A stretch of 64,000 nt of DNA from Dicaeum eximium (Eukaryota > Chordata > Aves > Passeriformes > Dicaeidae). The notes under the pieces were generated by a model that saw only the letters and a list, made by a program, of their open reading frames with translations, was not told where the DNA came from and did no database searches. Below are positions 50,701-59,625 of this stretch, in pieces. The stretch is taken from contig VWZP01002215.1 in assembly GCA_013396995.1 (NCBI GenBank), positions 62,280-126,279 on the forward strand, read 5' to 3'. Position 1 is the first letter of the stretch, and each line of letters begins with the position of its first letter. Made by a program: the position numbers and the translations under genes.

Positions 50701-53700
50701 ATTCCAACTTGTCTCCTACCATGCATAAAAAAAAAAAATCAAAGAGGACCCTGCAGACATGCTGTCTTAATGATTTCCAGTACTATTTTTCAAGTGCAAT
50801 AAGGGTAGAGTTAGTGCTTTAGGCATAAATACCAAGACAACAAATTAAAATACATGACTACCCATGATTTTCAGAGCTTGTTTTGTGACTTTATCCAACT
50901 ACCTCTTTATTGAGGGTCACATTATTGAAAATATGCAAGTCTGTGTGATGTTCTGACCATTTTTGACTAAATATTTTGAGAATAATGTCTGTTACAAGAT
51001 TTTGTTTAAATCGAAACTCACACTAATAAGAAGGTAGCTTGACTCTAATTCAAAACAAATATTTTATAGCACAATTCCAAACAGATATTTTAAGTCCAAT
51101 CCCACAATATGTGGACATTTTCTGCAGTTCTTATTTTCATTTTATCCACCTCCAGTCTGATGTTACCACAGAACATTTTCTGGCATAGTATACTACAAAG
51201 CTCACTTGAATTAAATTTATTCATTGGGCTCAAAGTTTCACAGCACAAAGATGGAATAAATAGAACAGAAAGAAAACTAAATTGCATTCTAAACAAGGAA
51301 GATTTATTAATGAGAAAAAATCCGTAACTCACAAAATCAGAGTTAAATGTGTCCAGGATTAGTGTAGATGTTTTAATGCATCATTCGATTAAAGCAGTGA
51401 AGTAGAATGACATATTTGAAGCCATTAAAAATTACTAGACCCAGAACAGGCTGAACAATTTTTAACCATGATGTAAAGTGAGAAAACAGTTATGAAATCA
51501 GAAAACACCAGCTGAATTGTAAGACACACTGCTCTTAGTTGTACAGTTAGAGGAAAGTACAGAAATCACATTCACACAATAGTTGAAAGGCAGAAAATCA
51601 ACTTGGCACTTAAAAGACATTGTAGTAATGCATTTGCTGTAACCTGATGACCTAAAACACCATTAAAAGGCAAAGGCCATGCCAGCCTCACCTCCTCTAC
51701 CTTTTCTAAGTAGCAAACTAAACACCAGTTTAGCCAAACTCTACTACTATAGTGAAGTGCCTGTGGCACTCCATTCCCCATTCCCAGGGGGAGAAACAAC
51801 CAGTCCACATCCCCAGGTGCTTCCTGACATCACCTCAGGGCTGCTGCCACCTTTCTACATAACTGAAATAAACCAAACTTTTCCAAAAGGAATTGTAGCT
51901 CGGATACAGAGATCATAACTATAATATCACACCTTATATCCACAGAAGGCACACAGAGAGCAATGGTAGAATATGCCAACTTACCTTAAAAAAAAGGTGG
52001 AGATCCAGCAACCCAGAATATGCAGTTGGAGAGTAAAGACTGGGTGTGCTGGGTTCAGTTTTGCTATTGATCTGAATAGACACTTGGACAAATATTTTGC
52101 CATTTACATTGTCATGTATAAAGCAGATATAAATTATGTGGGTTTCCTGATGGATGCTTTGTGCAAAAGGACATGTTCTAAAATTTTATAAAAAAGCAGG
52201 AATTATGGAAAGTAGATTGAAAACAAAAGCAAACACACAGCTCATTTACACATGCTGGAAATTTATTCTGTGAAGCAATACATCTGGTAGAGAGATTTGT
52301 CATTAACGTGGGAGCCGATCTTAAATTCTGCCTGAGAGAGGCACCATTGAAAGGAAATACCTCACTGCAACATCACAAAAATGAAAGCACTCGCACAACT
52401 CAAGACATCCCAAGTATTCTGTTAACACTGAGCCAAAAAAAATTCTGGGCTAAGTCCACTGAAGACAGCTAGTACACCAGGGATAAACTGATGTGTGCTT
52501 CATTATAAAGCCATTAAGCAGGCCTGCTGCAAACACAAATGATACTAAGAGTTACAAATAAAATAAAGTAAGTGATTAGCTACTGTGCATGGAGTTGCCC
52601 TATGAACACATCTACAGAGCTCTGTATCTATCATCCTATCCATGGCCAGACATATCTCTACATGGGCTCATAATACATGCTTCTAATCTTCTCAGAAGTA
52701 TTGCTGATTTCTTTTTTTCTGAATGTTATGAGCTGTTTGTCATATTTTGGGTATGGAGAGTTATTCTAAACTATCTTACTGTTCAATCCAAACTCATGTC
52801 AGTCAGTGGTTTTACTAATTTTAAATTTTTAGAGGGGTATGGGACTTACACATAAATTTCTTCAGCAATGAGGGACAGTTTCCAACTCCTAAACCTAAAT
52901 TACATACATAGGATGGCATTTACCTTGTGAAAATATAGTGCCTATGTATGTCCATACAGGCATACATCACATATCCACCCTGTTTTCTGCCAAGAGTATA
53001 ATGACACAGCAATACTGGTCAGTACAGCAAACAGTGTGCCAGCAGGTGGATACACACAGTCTGTTGGGAAAGCACCAGAATGGCTCTTGCAGTGGGAAAT
53101 CCTACTCCAGAAGAGTCTTGCAAAACAGTGTGTGGGCAAAAGAGACACAGAGGAGCTTCAACATAGAGACATGGTAGAATACCTCCAGGAAAAACAACCT
53201 AAAACGTATCAACAGAACAATGGACTGGACATAGGAAAGAGGTCTTGGGGTCATTGATGACATTTCTCTGAAATTATCAGAATCTGGTGGGTTCTGATCA
53301 AGATTAACGGTGAGGGCATGGATAAGGTGAGCATGGAAATTTTATTGAACAAATCTCTGAAGCTAGAAGGAAGCAATACTGAAGGAAGCTACTCAGGACT
53401 TTTCAATAGACAGAAGAAGGTAATTTTTGTAAAGCCGCGATCTTCTGGAGCGTGCTTCCATGCAGGCTGTGGAGCCAGAGAGTGTTATCCCATCTATAAG
53501 GAGCTCTGGCTAACTCACACAGAGAGGTCCATAAATGGACACTAATGGAACTAGGAAGAGCTGGGCCATGATACAACTGTAGATGCTGAGAAGCTGCAGA
53601 ATGTGGCCAGGTCTAAATGCCAGGTCTAAATGCTCTAGTGTCACTCTGACACAGAGCAGTTATCTTAATGAACTACTGATTCAACTGGTATGGGATTACC

Positions 53701-55049
53701 TTCTGCTTTTTTAATATGTTATGTTTTATCAGATTAATTTTAATATTTATAAACTATAAATTACTACCATCATATTTCACTTAAAATTAAAACAATTGCT
53801 GAGACCCAATGGGCATCATGTAAAATAGACCTCCCTTAGAAGGAAAAGCTTTTACTTGGGCCAAGAATTTTGTTTTCAGATATTATTAAGTTTATTAACT
53901 TGCTGAGTTTGGGATTTATCTTGATTTTCCATGTGGCTGGGTTTGTGAATCAAGGAAAGTGTCATTATTCTGAGATTAATACCTTTGCAGAGCAGGGCAG
54001 TTGCTTCTCAAATTGCTCTCAAGACAAGATTATACGGCGTCAGGAAATGTGACACCAGAGGCTAACACATGATACTGTGAGCTTTCCCTTACCTATTTTT
54101 ACATTACAGGCACTGGAAAATATTTAATGATCAGTTCCAAATTATCAAAACCAAATTCAGTAAAAACAGGGGGAAAAAACCCCAACAAGTTCTGGTGACA
54201 GATTTTAAGCTGAGGGGTTAAAAAAAAATCAAAGGTGTCAATTCTGTTAGGTAGCTGTAGATACACTGATTTTTCAGTGTATTTAGGAGTAACTGGAGAG
54301 ATGAAGTATTTCAGTAGTGGCTCATTTTGATTTTCTACATTTATGTTGGAAATGTTGAAGGATTTTTGTACCCCTTGTGCATTTAAATCATGCCTTCTAA
54401 ACTGCTCTATTATATCTGATACTTTTTAGCATAGCTATAATGTAAGATATGCCAGGATCCAGGACTGCAGAATCACCTCACACTGAGTTAAGATTTTCAG
54501 TGACCTGAGGCATTGGTCAGTGCCTCCTCACAGTATCACATACAGAAATGGGTTTTGCACATGCAGAGTAATATTTTCTGGACCAGGACCTGCTTGTAGA
54601 AAAGAAAACAGATAAGCTTCCATTGTCTGCAACAGGGACTTGCCTGGGTCTTCCATTCACAGCAAATACAACCAATTATTTTTGGATATTTTTCTATCCT
54701 TATTAATTTGTTTTTGACATTTTTCTCATTCATGATTTCAGCATTCTTCAGCAAAAGGTCAGGAGCATCTGTACAGACATCTTCCACTGATTGTATCCTA
54801 CCTGCAGGAGGATACAGTCATACTGTTCTGAAATTCTTCCTTCCCAAAAAGGCAGATAACAGATCATGAAATGAGATGAGAAGACAGTTGTTATAAATGC
54901 CTACGATTTTGCTAGATTTACAGCTTAACACCTAAAGGCCAAAAAAGATATACAACTAACAAGGCTCTAATCTCAAATTCATGCCATTATATTAAATATT
55001 GATGATAAATAATAAAAATTTCTCAATTTCAGGGGGTTGGGTTATCAAA

Positions 55050-55092
<43 letters not shown>

Positions 55093-55637
55093 ATCCCACC
55101 CCATTTCAAATTAATATTTTGCTCTGCTTCACTTTTTTGTTATTACTTATAACCTAAACCTTTTACGGTTAAACCTTTACGGTGTTAAAACGGTATCTTT
55201 TTTTTTACAGCAACGTGGCAATTTTGTTAACAAATACAAAGGCCTAGTGCTTAGAAAGCTGTAGGAAAAGACGGATTACATGGGCTAAAGATCAAACATA
55301 TGCATAGAAACACTAAATCAATTCATGACCGAGTGTGAGATCTCGGGGCAAACCAGAGGCGTGTGAAAGGCAGCAACACAGCTCCCGTTCCGGACACCCA
55401 CAGCTCACGGGCAGCGCCTGCCTTAACTCAGGGACTGAACGAGAAGCCCGACGAGCCCACACCGCGGAGAACGCGCCCACCTCCCGGCAGTGTGGCCGGA
55501 GAGCAGCCCCTAGCACCAGCTGCAAGGCCGGAGAGGCCCGCGGGCTGCGGTGCGGGGCTGGCCGGGGCTGTGGGGCCGTGGAGATGCTGCCGCGGCCGCC
55601 CGGCGGGACCCACCTTGGGCATCCGGATGTGTTCCAT
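18021..55637 (-). CDS. MTMR7: MTMR7, myotubularin-related phosphoinositide 3-phosphatase, complete (14 coding exons, 658 aa)
   Basis: MTMR7 removes the 3-phosphate from PI(3)P and PI(3,5)P2 (and soluble Ins(1,3)P2) on endosomal membranes and pairs with the inactive homologue MTMR9 through its coiled coil. Fourteen exons with GT-AG borders join in phase to 1977 bases, 658 residues plus stop; human MTMR7 is about 660. Order: PH-GRAM domain (about residues 1-105), myotubularin phosphatase domain (about 125-500) with the CX5R loop HCSDGWDRT (Cys338, Arg344), a coiled coil (about 515-555, EETQQLEEELEVLQERL), then a Ser/Asp-rich tail ending DEAVFLAG. All catalytic-loop residues are kept, so the enzyme should be active, unlike the dead paralogues. 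The ATG sits in GCCGCCATGG. The spelling with MEHIRMPK at the N-terminus matches the MTMR6/7/8 subgroup, and the Ser-rich tail points to MTMR7. Confidence 0.98.
18850..18976 (-). CDS. MTMR7: MTMR7 exon 13, start of coiled coil
   Basis: Residues 498-540: FWSGMYNRFEKGLHPRQSVT then DYLMAVKEETQQLEEELEVL and QE. It contains the first part of the coiled coil used for dimerisation with MTMR9. Donor GTAATA. Confidence 0.97.
20581..20721 (-). CDS. MTMR7: MTMR7 exon 12, end of phosphatase domain
   Basis: Residues 451-497 plus a split Lys codon, from NIKERTYSLWAHLWKNRADY to PQIAPCNFLY. An internal GTCAGA resembles a donor, but the reading continues in family sequence to the true donor GTAGGT at 20580. 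Confidence 0.95.
21890..22090 (-). CDS. MTMR7: MTMR7 exon 11, phosphatase domain
   Basis: Residues 384-450, from YGNLDGDPKEISPVIDQFIE to FLCNSQKERREL. The frame stays open past the donor GTATGA into the intron, but the next exon restores the family sequence. Confidence 0.97.
22753..22764 (+). repeat. Poly-G run (12 G)
   Basis: Uninterrupted guanines in MTMR7 intron 10; C-run on the transcribed strand. Length may be imprecise in the assembly. Confidence 0.9.
22996..23039. repeat. Perfect 18-bp inverted repeat with 8-base loop
   Basis: ATCTGTGCATCTTCCTGT at 22996-23013 is the exact reverse complement of bases 23022-23039, with ATATTTTC between. It lies within MTMR7 intron 10. The stem is too short for a standard microRNA precursor, and no pairing continues beyond it. 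Confidence 0.9.
23783..23832 (-). CDS. MTMR7: MTMR7 exon 10, phosphatase domain
   Basis: Small 50-base exon, residues 368-383 (VLIEKDWVSFGHKFNH) plus two bases of a split Arg codon. Acceptor CATTTTAG, donor GTAAGG. Confidence 0.96.
24504..24526 (+). repeat. (CAAAA)n simple repeat
   Basis: About four and a half copies of the pentamer in MTMR7 intron 9. Confidence 0.85.
24627..24752 (-). CDS. MTMR7: MTMR7 exon 9, catalytic CX5R loop
   Basis: Residues 326-367. It encodes AVAEEGVSVLVHCSDGWDRT, including the nucleophile Cys338 and phosphate-binding Arg344, followed by AQVCSVASLLLDPYYRTMKG and FM. Donor GTAAGC; acceptor ATCCTTAG, with a weak pyrimidine tract. Confidence 0.97.
24908..24957. repeat. 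Two imperfect 25-base tandem copies
   Basis: AGTGTTATTCGTCTCATTTG... and AGTGTTATTCCTCTAATTTG... sit head to tail and differ at a few positions. They are intronic, and no function is evident. Confidence 0.8.
26244..26306. repeat. TA-rich low-complexity block
   Basis: Irregular TATA/TATAA repeats with self-complementarity, for example CATATATAGCTATATG near 26284. Intronic. Confidence 0.8.
26688..26797 (-). CDS. MTMR7: MTMR7 exon 8, phosphatase domain
   Basis: Residues 289-325: a split Val codon then CELKSPSMSDFLWGLENSGW and on to MDAGIFIAK. Acceptor TTTTGCAG, donor GTAAAG. Confidence 0.96.
31484..31616 (-). CDS. MTMR7: MTMR7 exon 7, phosphatase domain
   Basis: Residues 245-288 plus a split codon, from LNAMANRAAGKGYENEDNYS to VMRNSLQKMLE. 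It holds the NAMANRAAGKGYE signature of the family. Donor GTAATA. Confidence 0.97.
31911..31999. repeat. AT-only, self-complementary low-complexity block
   Basis: Alternating TTTTAA/AATTTAAA units form many overlapping inverted repeats. Almost free of G and C apart from a few G residues. In MTMR7 intron 6. Confidence 0.85.
34389..34523 (-). CDS. MTMR7: MTMR7 exon 6, phosphatase domain
   Basis: Residues 200-244, from ASICRSSQPLSGFSARCLED to FIYVVDTRPK. It contains the conserved RSSQP and DTRPK myotubularin signatures. Donor GTAAGT. Confidence 0.97.
35826..36172 (+). mobile_element. Putative solo LTR, short avian ERV type
   Basis: The block starts TGTTGTAGGCACAG and ends CCCCCAACA (TG...CA). 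It has a TATATAAGG box at about 35985-35993 roughly mid-element, and an ATAAA-containing CACCATAAATGGTGACC near 36110 as a possible polyadenylation site. This is the U3-R-U5 arrangement of an LTR. It lies antisense to MTMR7 in intron 5. I could not find a target-site duplication. The long minus-strand reading frame through it is a chance frame. Confidence 0.5.
37525..37653 (-). CDS. MTMR7: MTMR7 exon 5, phosphatase domain
   Basis: Residues 157-199, from VCDSYPTEVYVPKSATAHII to ALSYYCKGNN. It carries the SSKFRSRRRFP stretch typical of active myotubularins. Donor GTAAGT. Confidence 0.97.
39262..39419 (-). CDS. MTMR7: MTMR7 exon 4, GRAM to phosphatase linker
   Basis: Residues 104-156, from KYEELYCFSFNPKLDKEERE to QISDVNRDYG. 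Acceptor TTTCCCAG, donor GTGAGT. Confidence 0.97.
41718..41755 (+). repeat. Poly-A run (38 A)
   Basis: Uninterrupted A on the + strand in MTMR7 intron 3. No recognisable retroposed gene body or target duplication flanks it. Confidence 0.95.
42580..42742 (-). CDS. MTMR7: MTMR7 exon 3, PH-GRAM domain
   Basis: Residues 50-103, from VLHSQISSIEKQATTATGCP to YISLIRLARP, ending with one base of a split Val codon. Acceptor CCCCTCAG, donor GTATGG. Confidence 0.97.
43309..43875 (+). mobile_element. Solo LTR of an avian endogenous retrovirus (ERVL-like)
   Basis: Opens TGTGCTGGTTTTGGCTGGGG then TAGAGTTAATTTCCTTCACA, and closes GTGAGCGAGTGGCTGCATGG, GGCTTGGTCAATGGCTGGGG and TGAAACCACA. Both ends are characteristic of a very common avian LTR. 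Internally it keeps GGGATATTCCAGACACATGG and, near the 3' side, CTCTTTATCTTAACCCACAA and CCTTTTACCCTGCAGCTTCT. No internal retroviral coding region flanks it, so it is a solo LTR. It lies antisense to MTMR7 in intron 2. No clear target duplication was seen. Confidence 0.8.
44339..44461 (-). CDS. MTMR7: MTMR7 exon 2, PH-GRAM domain
   Basis: Residues 9-49: VENVRLLDRLSSRRAVVGTL, then YLTATHVIFVENGSDTRKET and W. Acceptor TTGTATAG, donor GTATGA. The exon lies 11.2 kb from exon 1. Phase 0 at both ends. Confidence 0.96.
45228..45297 (+). mobile_element. CR1 LINE 3' tail remnant
   Basis: GGAACTAGAAGATCTTTAAG, GTTCATTTGAACACAAATCA and TTCTATGATTTCTGA follow the order of the CR1 3' terminus. Only the last 70 or so bases are recognisable. 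Confidence 0.75.
47621..47681 (+). repeat. Polypyrimidine (CTTTT)n-like tract
   Basis: About 60 bases almost entirely C and T on the + strand, purine-rich on the MTMR7 transcript. Confidence 0.85.
53607..53632 (+). repeat. 13-base perfect tandem duplication
   Basis: CCAGGTCTAAATG occurs twice head to tail in MTMR7 intron 1. Confidence 0.9.
55047..55094 (+). repeat. (AAAT)12 microsatellite
   Basis: Twelve uninterrupted AAAT units, 520 bases downstream of MTMR7 exon 1 on the gene strand. Likely length-polymorphic. Confidence 0.95.
55614..55637 (-). CDS. MTMR7: MTMR7 exon 1 (coding part)
   Basis: Encodes MEHIRMPK. The start codon occupies 55637-55635 in a near-perfect Kozak context (GCCGCCATGG), inside a CpG-rich region. 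Donor GTGGGT follows at 55613. It is only 114 bases from the assembly gap. Confidence 0.95.
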
Positions 55638-55751
55638 GGCGGCACGGCCGGAGCCAGCCCTGCGCACCTGGCCTCTCCACGCCTTCCTCCGGCCCCGCTG
55701 CTGAAAAGATTTTTTTTTTTTTTTTTTATAATAATATATGTTCATTTTTTG

Positions 55752-55879
55752 NNNNNNNNNNNNNNNNNNNNNNNNNNNNNNNNNNNNNNNNNNNNNNNNN
55801 NNNNNNNNNNNNNNNNNNNNNNNNNNNNNNNNNNNNNNNNNNNNNNNNNNNNNNNNNNNNNNNNNNNNNNNNNNNNNNN
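55752..55879. other. Assembly gap (128 N)
   Basis: Run of N within the GC-rich MTMR7 promoter. Sequence before it (GTTCATTTTTTG, 55740-55751) nearly matches GTTCATTTTATG at 56179-56190. The base after the gap matches 56300, so the missing bases probably equal about 56191-56299 (109 bases). Confidence 0.98.
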
Positions 55880-56178
55880 CGGCAGCTGCCATGCCGCTCG
55901 GGCCGCGGGGCTGCTCCGCGCCCGCCGCCCGGCCCGGCCCGGCCCGGCCCGGTACCGCCGCCGCGCCCGCAGCCTCCGCCCCGCGGGACCCAGGGCGCAA
56001 ACCGCGCGCTCTGCCGCCTTACCGAGCGCTACATCGTCTGCCCTCTCCTTCAGGGGAGAGAGCATCGCAAGCATAAAGCCAGCTCTGTCTGAGATCGCCT
56101 CCCCCCATTTTATTTGTTCCCTGGCCCAGCATGTGCAGTAGCTCAAAGACAAAAGCTTCACTTACTGATAATGAAGCG
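55880..56178 (+). repeat. Tandem duplication, copy 1 (299 bases visible)
   Basis: Identical to 56300-56598 except C at 55911 versus A at 56331. The copies are 420 bases apart. Copy 1 probably begins at 55740, before the gap. Confidence 0.95.
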
Positions 56179-56598
56179 GTTCATTTTATGTTTTGCTCGC
56201 GTTTTCCGGCGCGGATGGGAAGGAAGAAGGGAGGATTTGCTGCCCGCAGATGATGCCGGTGCTGCGATGCCGGCAGGTCAGCGGCTGGCTCCTCCTCCCC
56301 GGCAGCTGCCATGCCGCTCGGGCCGCGGGGATGCTCCGCGCCCGCCGCCCGGCCCGGCCCGGCCCGGCCCGGTACCGCCGCCGCGCCCGCAGCCTCCGCC
56401 CCGCGGGACCCAGGGCGCAAACCGCGCGCTCTGCCGCCTTACCGAGCGCTACATCGTCTGCCCTCTCCTTCAGGGGAGAGAGCATCGCAAGCATAAAGCC
56501 AGCTCTGTCTGAGATCGCCTCCCCCCATTTTATTTGTTCCCTGGCCCAGCATGTGCAGTAGCTCAAAGACAAAAGCTTCACTTACTGATAATGAAGCG
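56179..56598 (+). repeat. Tandem duplication, copy 2 (420-base unit)
   Basis: Starts GTTCATTTTATG directly after copy 1 ends (ATGAAGCG). It ends at ATGAAGCG (56598), after which unique sequence resumes. The head-to-tail junction is seamless. Confidence 0.9.
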
Positions 56599-59299
56599 CT
56601 GAATTTTTGTTTATCTCAAGCTCTGCGTGTCTGTAATTCACGACTTTGCTGCATCCTCAGATTTGCACAAGGGAATATTTTCGGTGCACACGGTTATCAG
56701 CCTTACGCCAGAAATTCCTTTTCCCATTTTTTGCCTTACCTATTGCCAGAGATGTGTTTCCTCTTGGAGCGACAAAAAAAACCATACACTGAGATGGTTT
56801 TTCCAGTTTACCAGTGTGAAGATAAAGAACAGGTATATCTAACATCTTTGAATTGCTATCATATTCAGAGCAAAAAGAGGCACTTCTCAATGTTTATACC
56901 AATGTGCAAATGACTAAAGGTGCTAGTATGTTATTTCAGATACAAAATGAATATAAAATGCCCAAGTATTCTATATTGATCAAGGTATTCCAGCAATTCT
57001 TCACTAGCCTCATGAAGGCACAGAAATAAATGTGGAGACCTGTCAAACAAGCCCCACAAAGGCCACAGCAAGAGGACTCTGCTCCAGACCAACAGAAGCA
57101 GATCCTCTTCTTGCCTTCAGAGAAGAGAGCAAGCTTAATTTGTTTTGTGAAAGATAAAATATGGGTTGAAAATAATACGGGGTTACCAAAAACAGAAATG
57201 CATTTTACCCTAAGGGAAAGGGAACAATGGGTACAGCTGTTCTGGTTCCAAAGTTTCTCCAATCCTGCCACTTTCTTGCTAGTGAATGGCTAGATGAGGG
57301 TTTTTTTCTCCATTTCTTATCCACAAAACCCAGGGCATCAATAGTGTTTCTGTATATCAGCTCTTAGGTTAGAGGAGAAAGAAGCTGTACTATCATGAGT
57401 GGAAAATAAGTCACCCCTGGATTTGACCATTCTGCTTCCCACTCCCATTTTGGCCCATTTCTGCCCACCTTTCTCTCATAGTTCTGTTGCTGTTTGGATA
57501 GCATCCATAAATGTGCATAAAGGGTGGACTTCACAAGACTCTTGATCAGTGGCATATTTTTATTCTCTATTTTAGGCCAGAGCATCAGAATCAATTAAGA
57601 ATTAACCAACCATAGAATACATTTCCTTTGCAGTTATGGCTGATGTGATTCACTGCATGTATCATCTTTTGGCATTACCACCAATGAGTAAAGCTGGAAG
57701 AAAACACATTAATCCTTTCAGTCCCCAGGGATGCTTTTACTCTGGTACATCTTGTGATTCATCGCAGCCAAGTTCAAGTCCTACAGTTGATGTCAGGAAA
57801 GCTTTCAGATATAAGTGACAATGCACTTCAACTCTGCTTTACATTCATCAGTAGCTGCAAAATTAAAGCATTGCTGTTCAGATAGCAATCAGTTGCTCCA
57901 CATCCTGACAGAGATCTTGGCCTGTCTTAGGCTGATAAAATAATTGATGGGCAAATGCAGCTGTGAACAGAACTTGGGTTTAGATAAAAGTTACATCTAA
58001 TGCAAGGTCATGGAAAGCTTCAGTCAACACAGCTTTCTAAAAATTCTCTTATGTTTTTCATTTGCATTTCAGGCTCATGGAGACTGTTGTCTCAACTGTC
58101 TGGAAATTAAATTCTCTGTAGAGGTATAATCAGAAATTCTGCAGATTACTGCTCTGACTCAACTAAGATGTAGGGGCAGGAAAATTAAATTGCCATGCCT
58201 ACATAGATTTTGACCTATCTTATGAAACTGCAAATAAAGTTCTTAATTTATTTCCCATAAAGAAGGCCAGTCACTGAGAACTAGAATCATACCAGCATAA
58301 TTATTTTCTATATCCATAAGTAACAGAGTCAACTTTCAGATTCATCCATTAAAACCTGAAAGCACATTTAATTTCCAATATGTAAACATTTCTGTTATAT
58401 TCAGTGGAGTCACCCAAATACTCAGACGTTTTGCATAAGACATACCTGGCCTGGATTTGAACCATCATGTTATATGTGGAAGGCTTTGTGGATTTATTTG
58501 TGCTTTCCAATTATATCTTACTTGTTTAAGGGCAGTTTCCTGTGGGCTGCATTTTAATGTAATACAAAATCAAAGAATACATTTAGGTACTTCTAACGCT
58601 TACTTTAAAGTTTAGTTTACAGATTTGTAGACATAAATTAAATACTGATATGTAGGGAAGAAAATAACTGAAAATTGGCGATGAAACAGCTTTTTTGCTG
58701 GGACAGCTATAGCCAACCAAAGAGGCTGGTAAATGGGATGGAGATGTGGAGATTGGGCTCAGTCCATGTTACTGTGGGCTGAAGGCAAACAGTACTGGTT
58801 TGAGTGCAGCCCTGGGTTTGTGGATAACAATTGGAGCTTAAAAAAACCCAGCTTGGCATTTCACCAAGGAAATGCTTTTGGACCCACTGATGCCAAAAAG
58901 TGGGTTTTGGGCATTAACTCTTTCTCATGCTCTTCTCATAACTCTCTTTATCATACAGGTCTTGGTACATTATTTGTTGAAAATTACACACAAACCAAAT
59001 AGGACTATATCAAAGCCAATTAACCTTCTTATCAGTTTTCTTCTAATGAAAATATCCTGTAAAATGCATGGCAAAATAGACTTTTTATAGTAAAAAAAGG
59101 GAAACGGTACCACTTTTTACCATAAAATACAGTATATTAATACATTTTCAGACATAACATATCTACACCAGTAATACACAAGAGCATCATCTAACTTGTA
59201 ACTACTTTGTAGTTTCAAAATTCTTTTCTTCCACAATTTCACAGTACTTCTTTGCTGGTTTAACCCCTTCACAAGACAAAAACAACCCCTATAACCTCT
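56599..59299. other. Non-coding sequence upstream of MTMR7
   Basis: AT-rich flank with only short chance reading frames, no recognisable exon. By synteny it belongs to the MTMR7-SLC7A2 interval. Confidence 0.65.
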
Positions 59300-59625
59300 T
59301 AGAATTATGGAATCTTTAAGTTTGGAAAATACCTCTAGGATAATTGAGTCCAGCCATTAACCTGAAGACATTACCATTAAACATAATACCTAACCTAAAC
59401 CACCTCTGGCGCAACGTGAGTCCATCTCCTCTCATCCTGGCACTTGCTGCCTGAGAGAAGAGACCAACCCTCAGCTGGCTACAACTCCCTTTCAGGTAGG
59501 TGTAGAGAGTGACAGGGTCTCTCCTGAGCGTCCTTCTCTCCAGGATAAATAACCCCAGCTCCCTCTGCTGCTCTGCTCCTCATAAGATTTGTTCTCGTTA
59601 TTTCCTTCAGTCAGGGTTTTTCGCG
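59300..59625 (-). mobile_element. CR1 LINE fragment
   Basis: In the given orientation: TTAGAATTATGGAATCTTTA, AGTTTGGAAAATACCTCTAG, ATAATTGAGTCCAGCCATTA, ACCACCTCTGGCGCAACGTG and CCCCAGCTCCCTCTGCTGCT. This is the reverse-complement order of the CR1 3' region. The copy is decayed and 5'-truncated on its right side; the exact right border is uncertain. Confidence 0.85.

Larger units (their letters stand above)
44462..55613 (-). other. MTMR7: MTMR7 intron 1 (11.2 kb)
   Basis: The longest intron in the window. Contents are a CR1 3' tail at 45228-45297, a polypyrimidine tract at 47621-47681, a 13-base perfect tandem pair at 53607-53632 and an (AAAT)12 repeat at 55047-55094. Several GC-richer patches (45.7-46.1, 48.6-49.3 and 51.6-51.9 kb) hold only short chance frames. 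No extra exon or RNA gene was recognised. Confidence 0.75.
55325..56605 (-). promoter_or_regulatory. MTMR7: CpG-rich promoter region and 5'UTR of MTMR7
   Basis: Base composition changes sharply from AT-rich to strongly GC- and CpG-rich around the MTMR7 start codon and returns to AT-rich by about 56605. It includes the ATG, exon 1 donor, many GC-box-like GGCGGG/CCCGCC sites and a (GGCCC)n tract present twice. No TATA box is obvious, consistent with a CpG-island promoter. The transcription start lies somewhere in 55640-56600. CpG islands are often bidirectional, so a divergent + strand transcript is possible but not shown. Confidence 0.75.

Noticed and set aside
55335..56141. 268-residue open frame across the gap on the + strand
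   Set aside because: It runs through the 128 N and GC-rich promoter sequence where stop codons are rare by composition. It has no recognisable domain.
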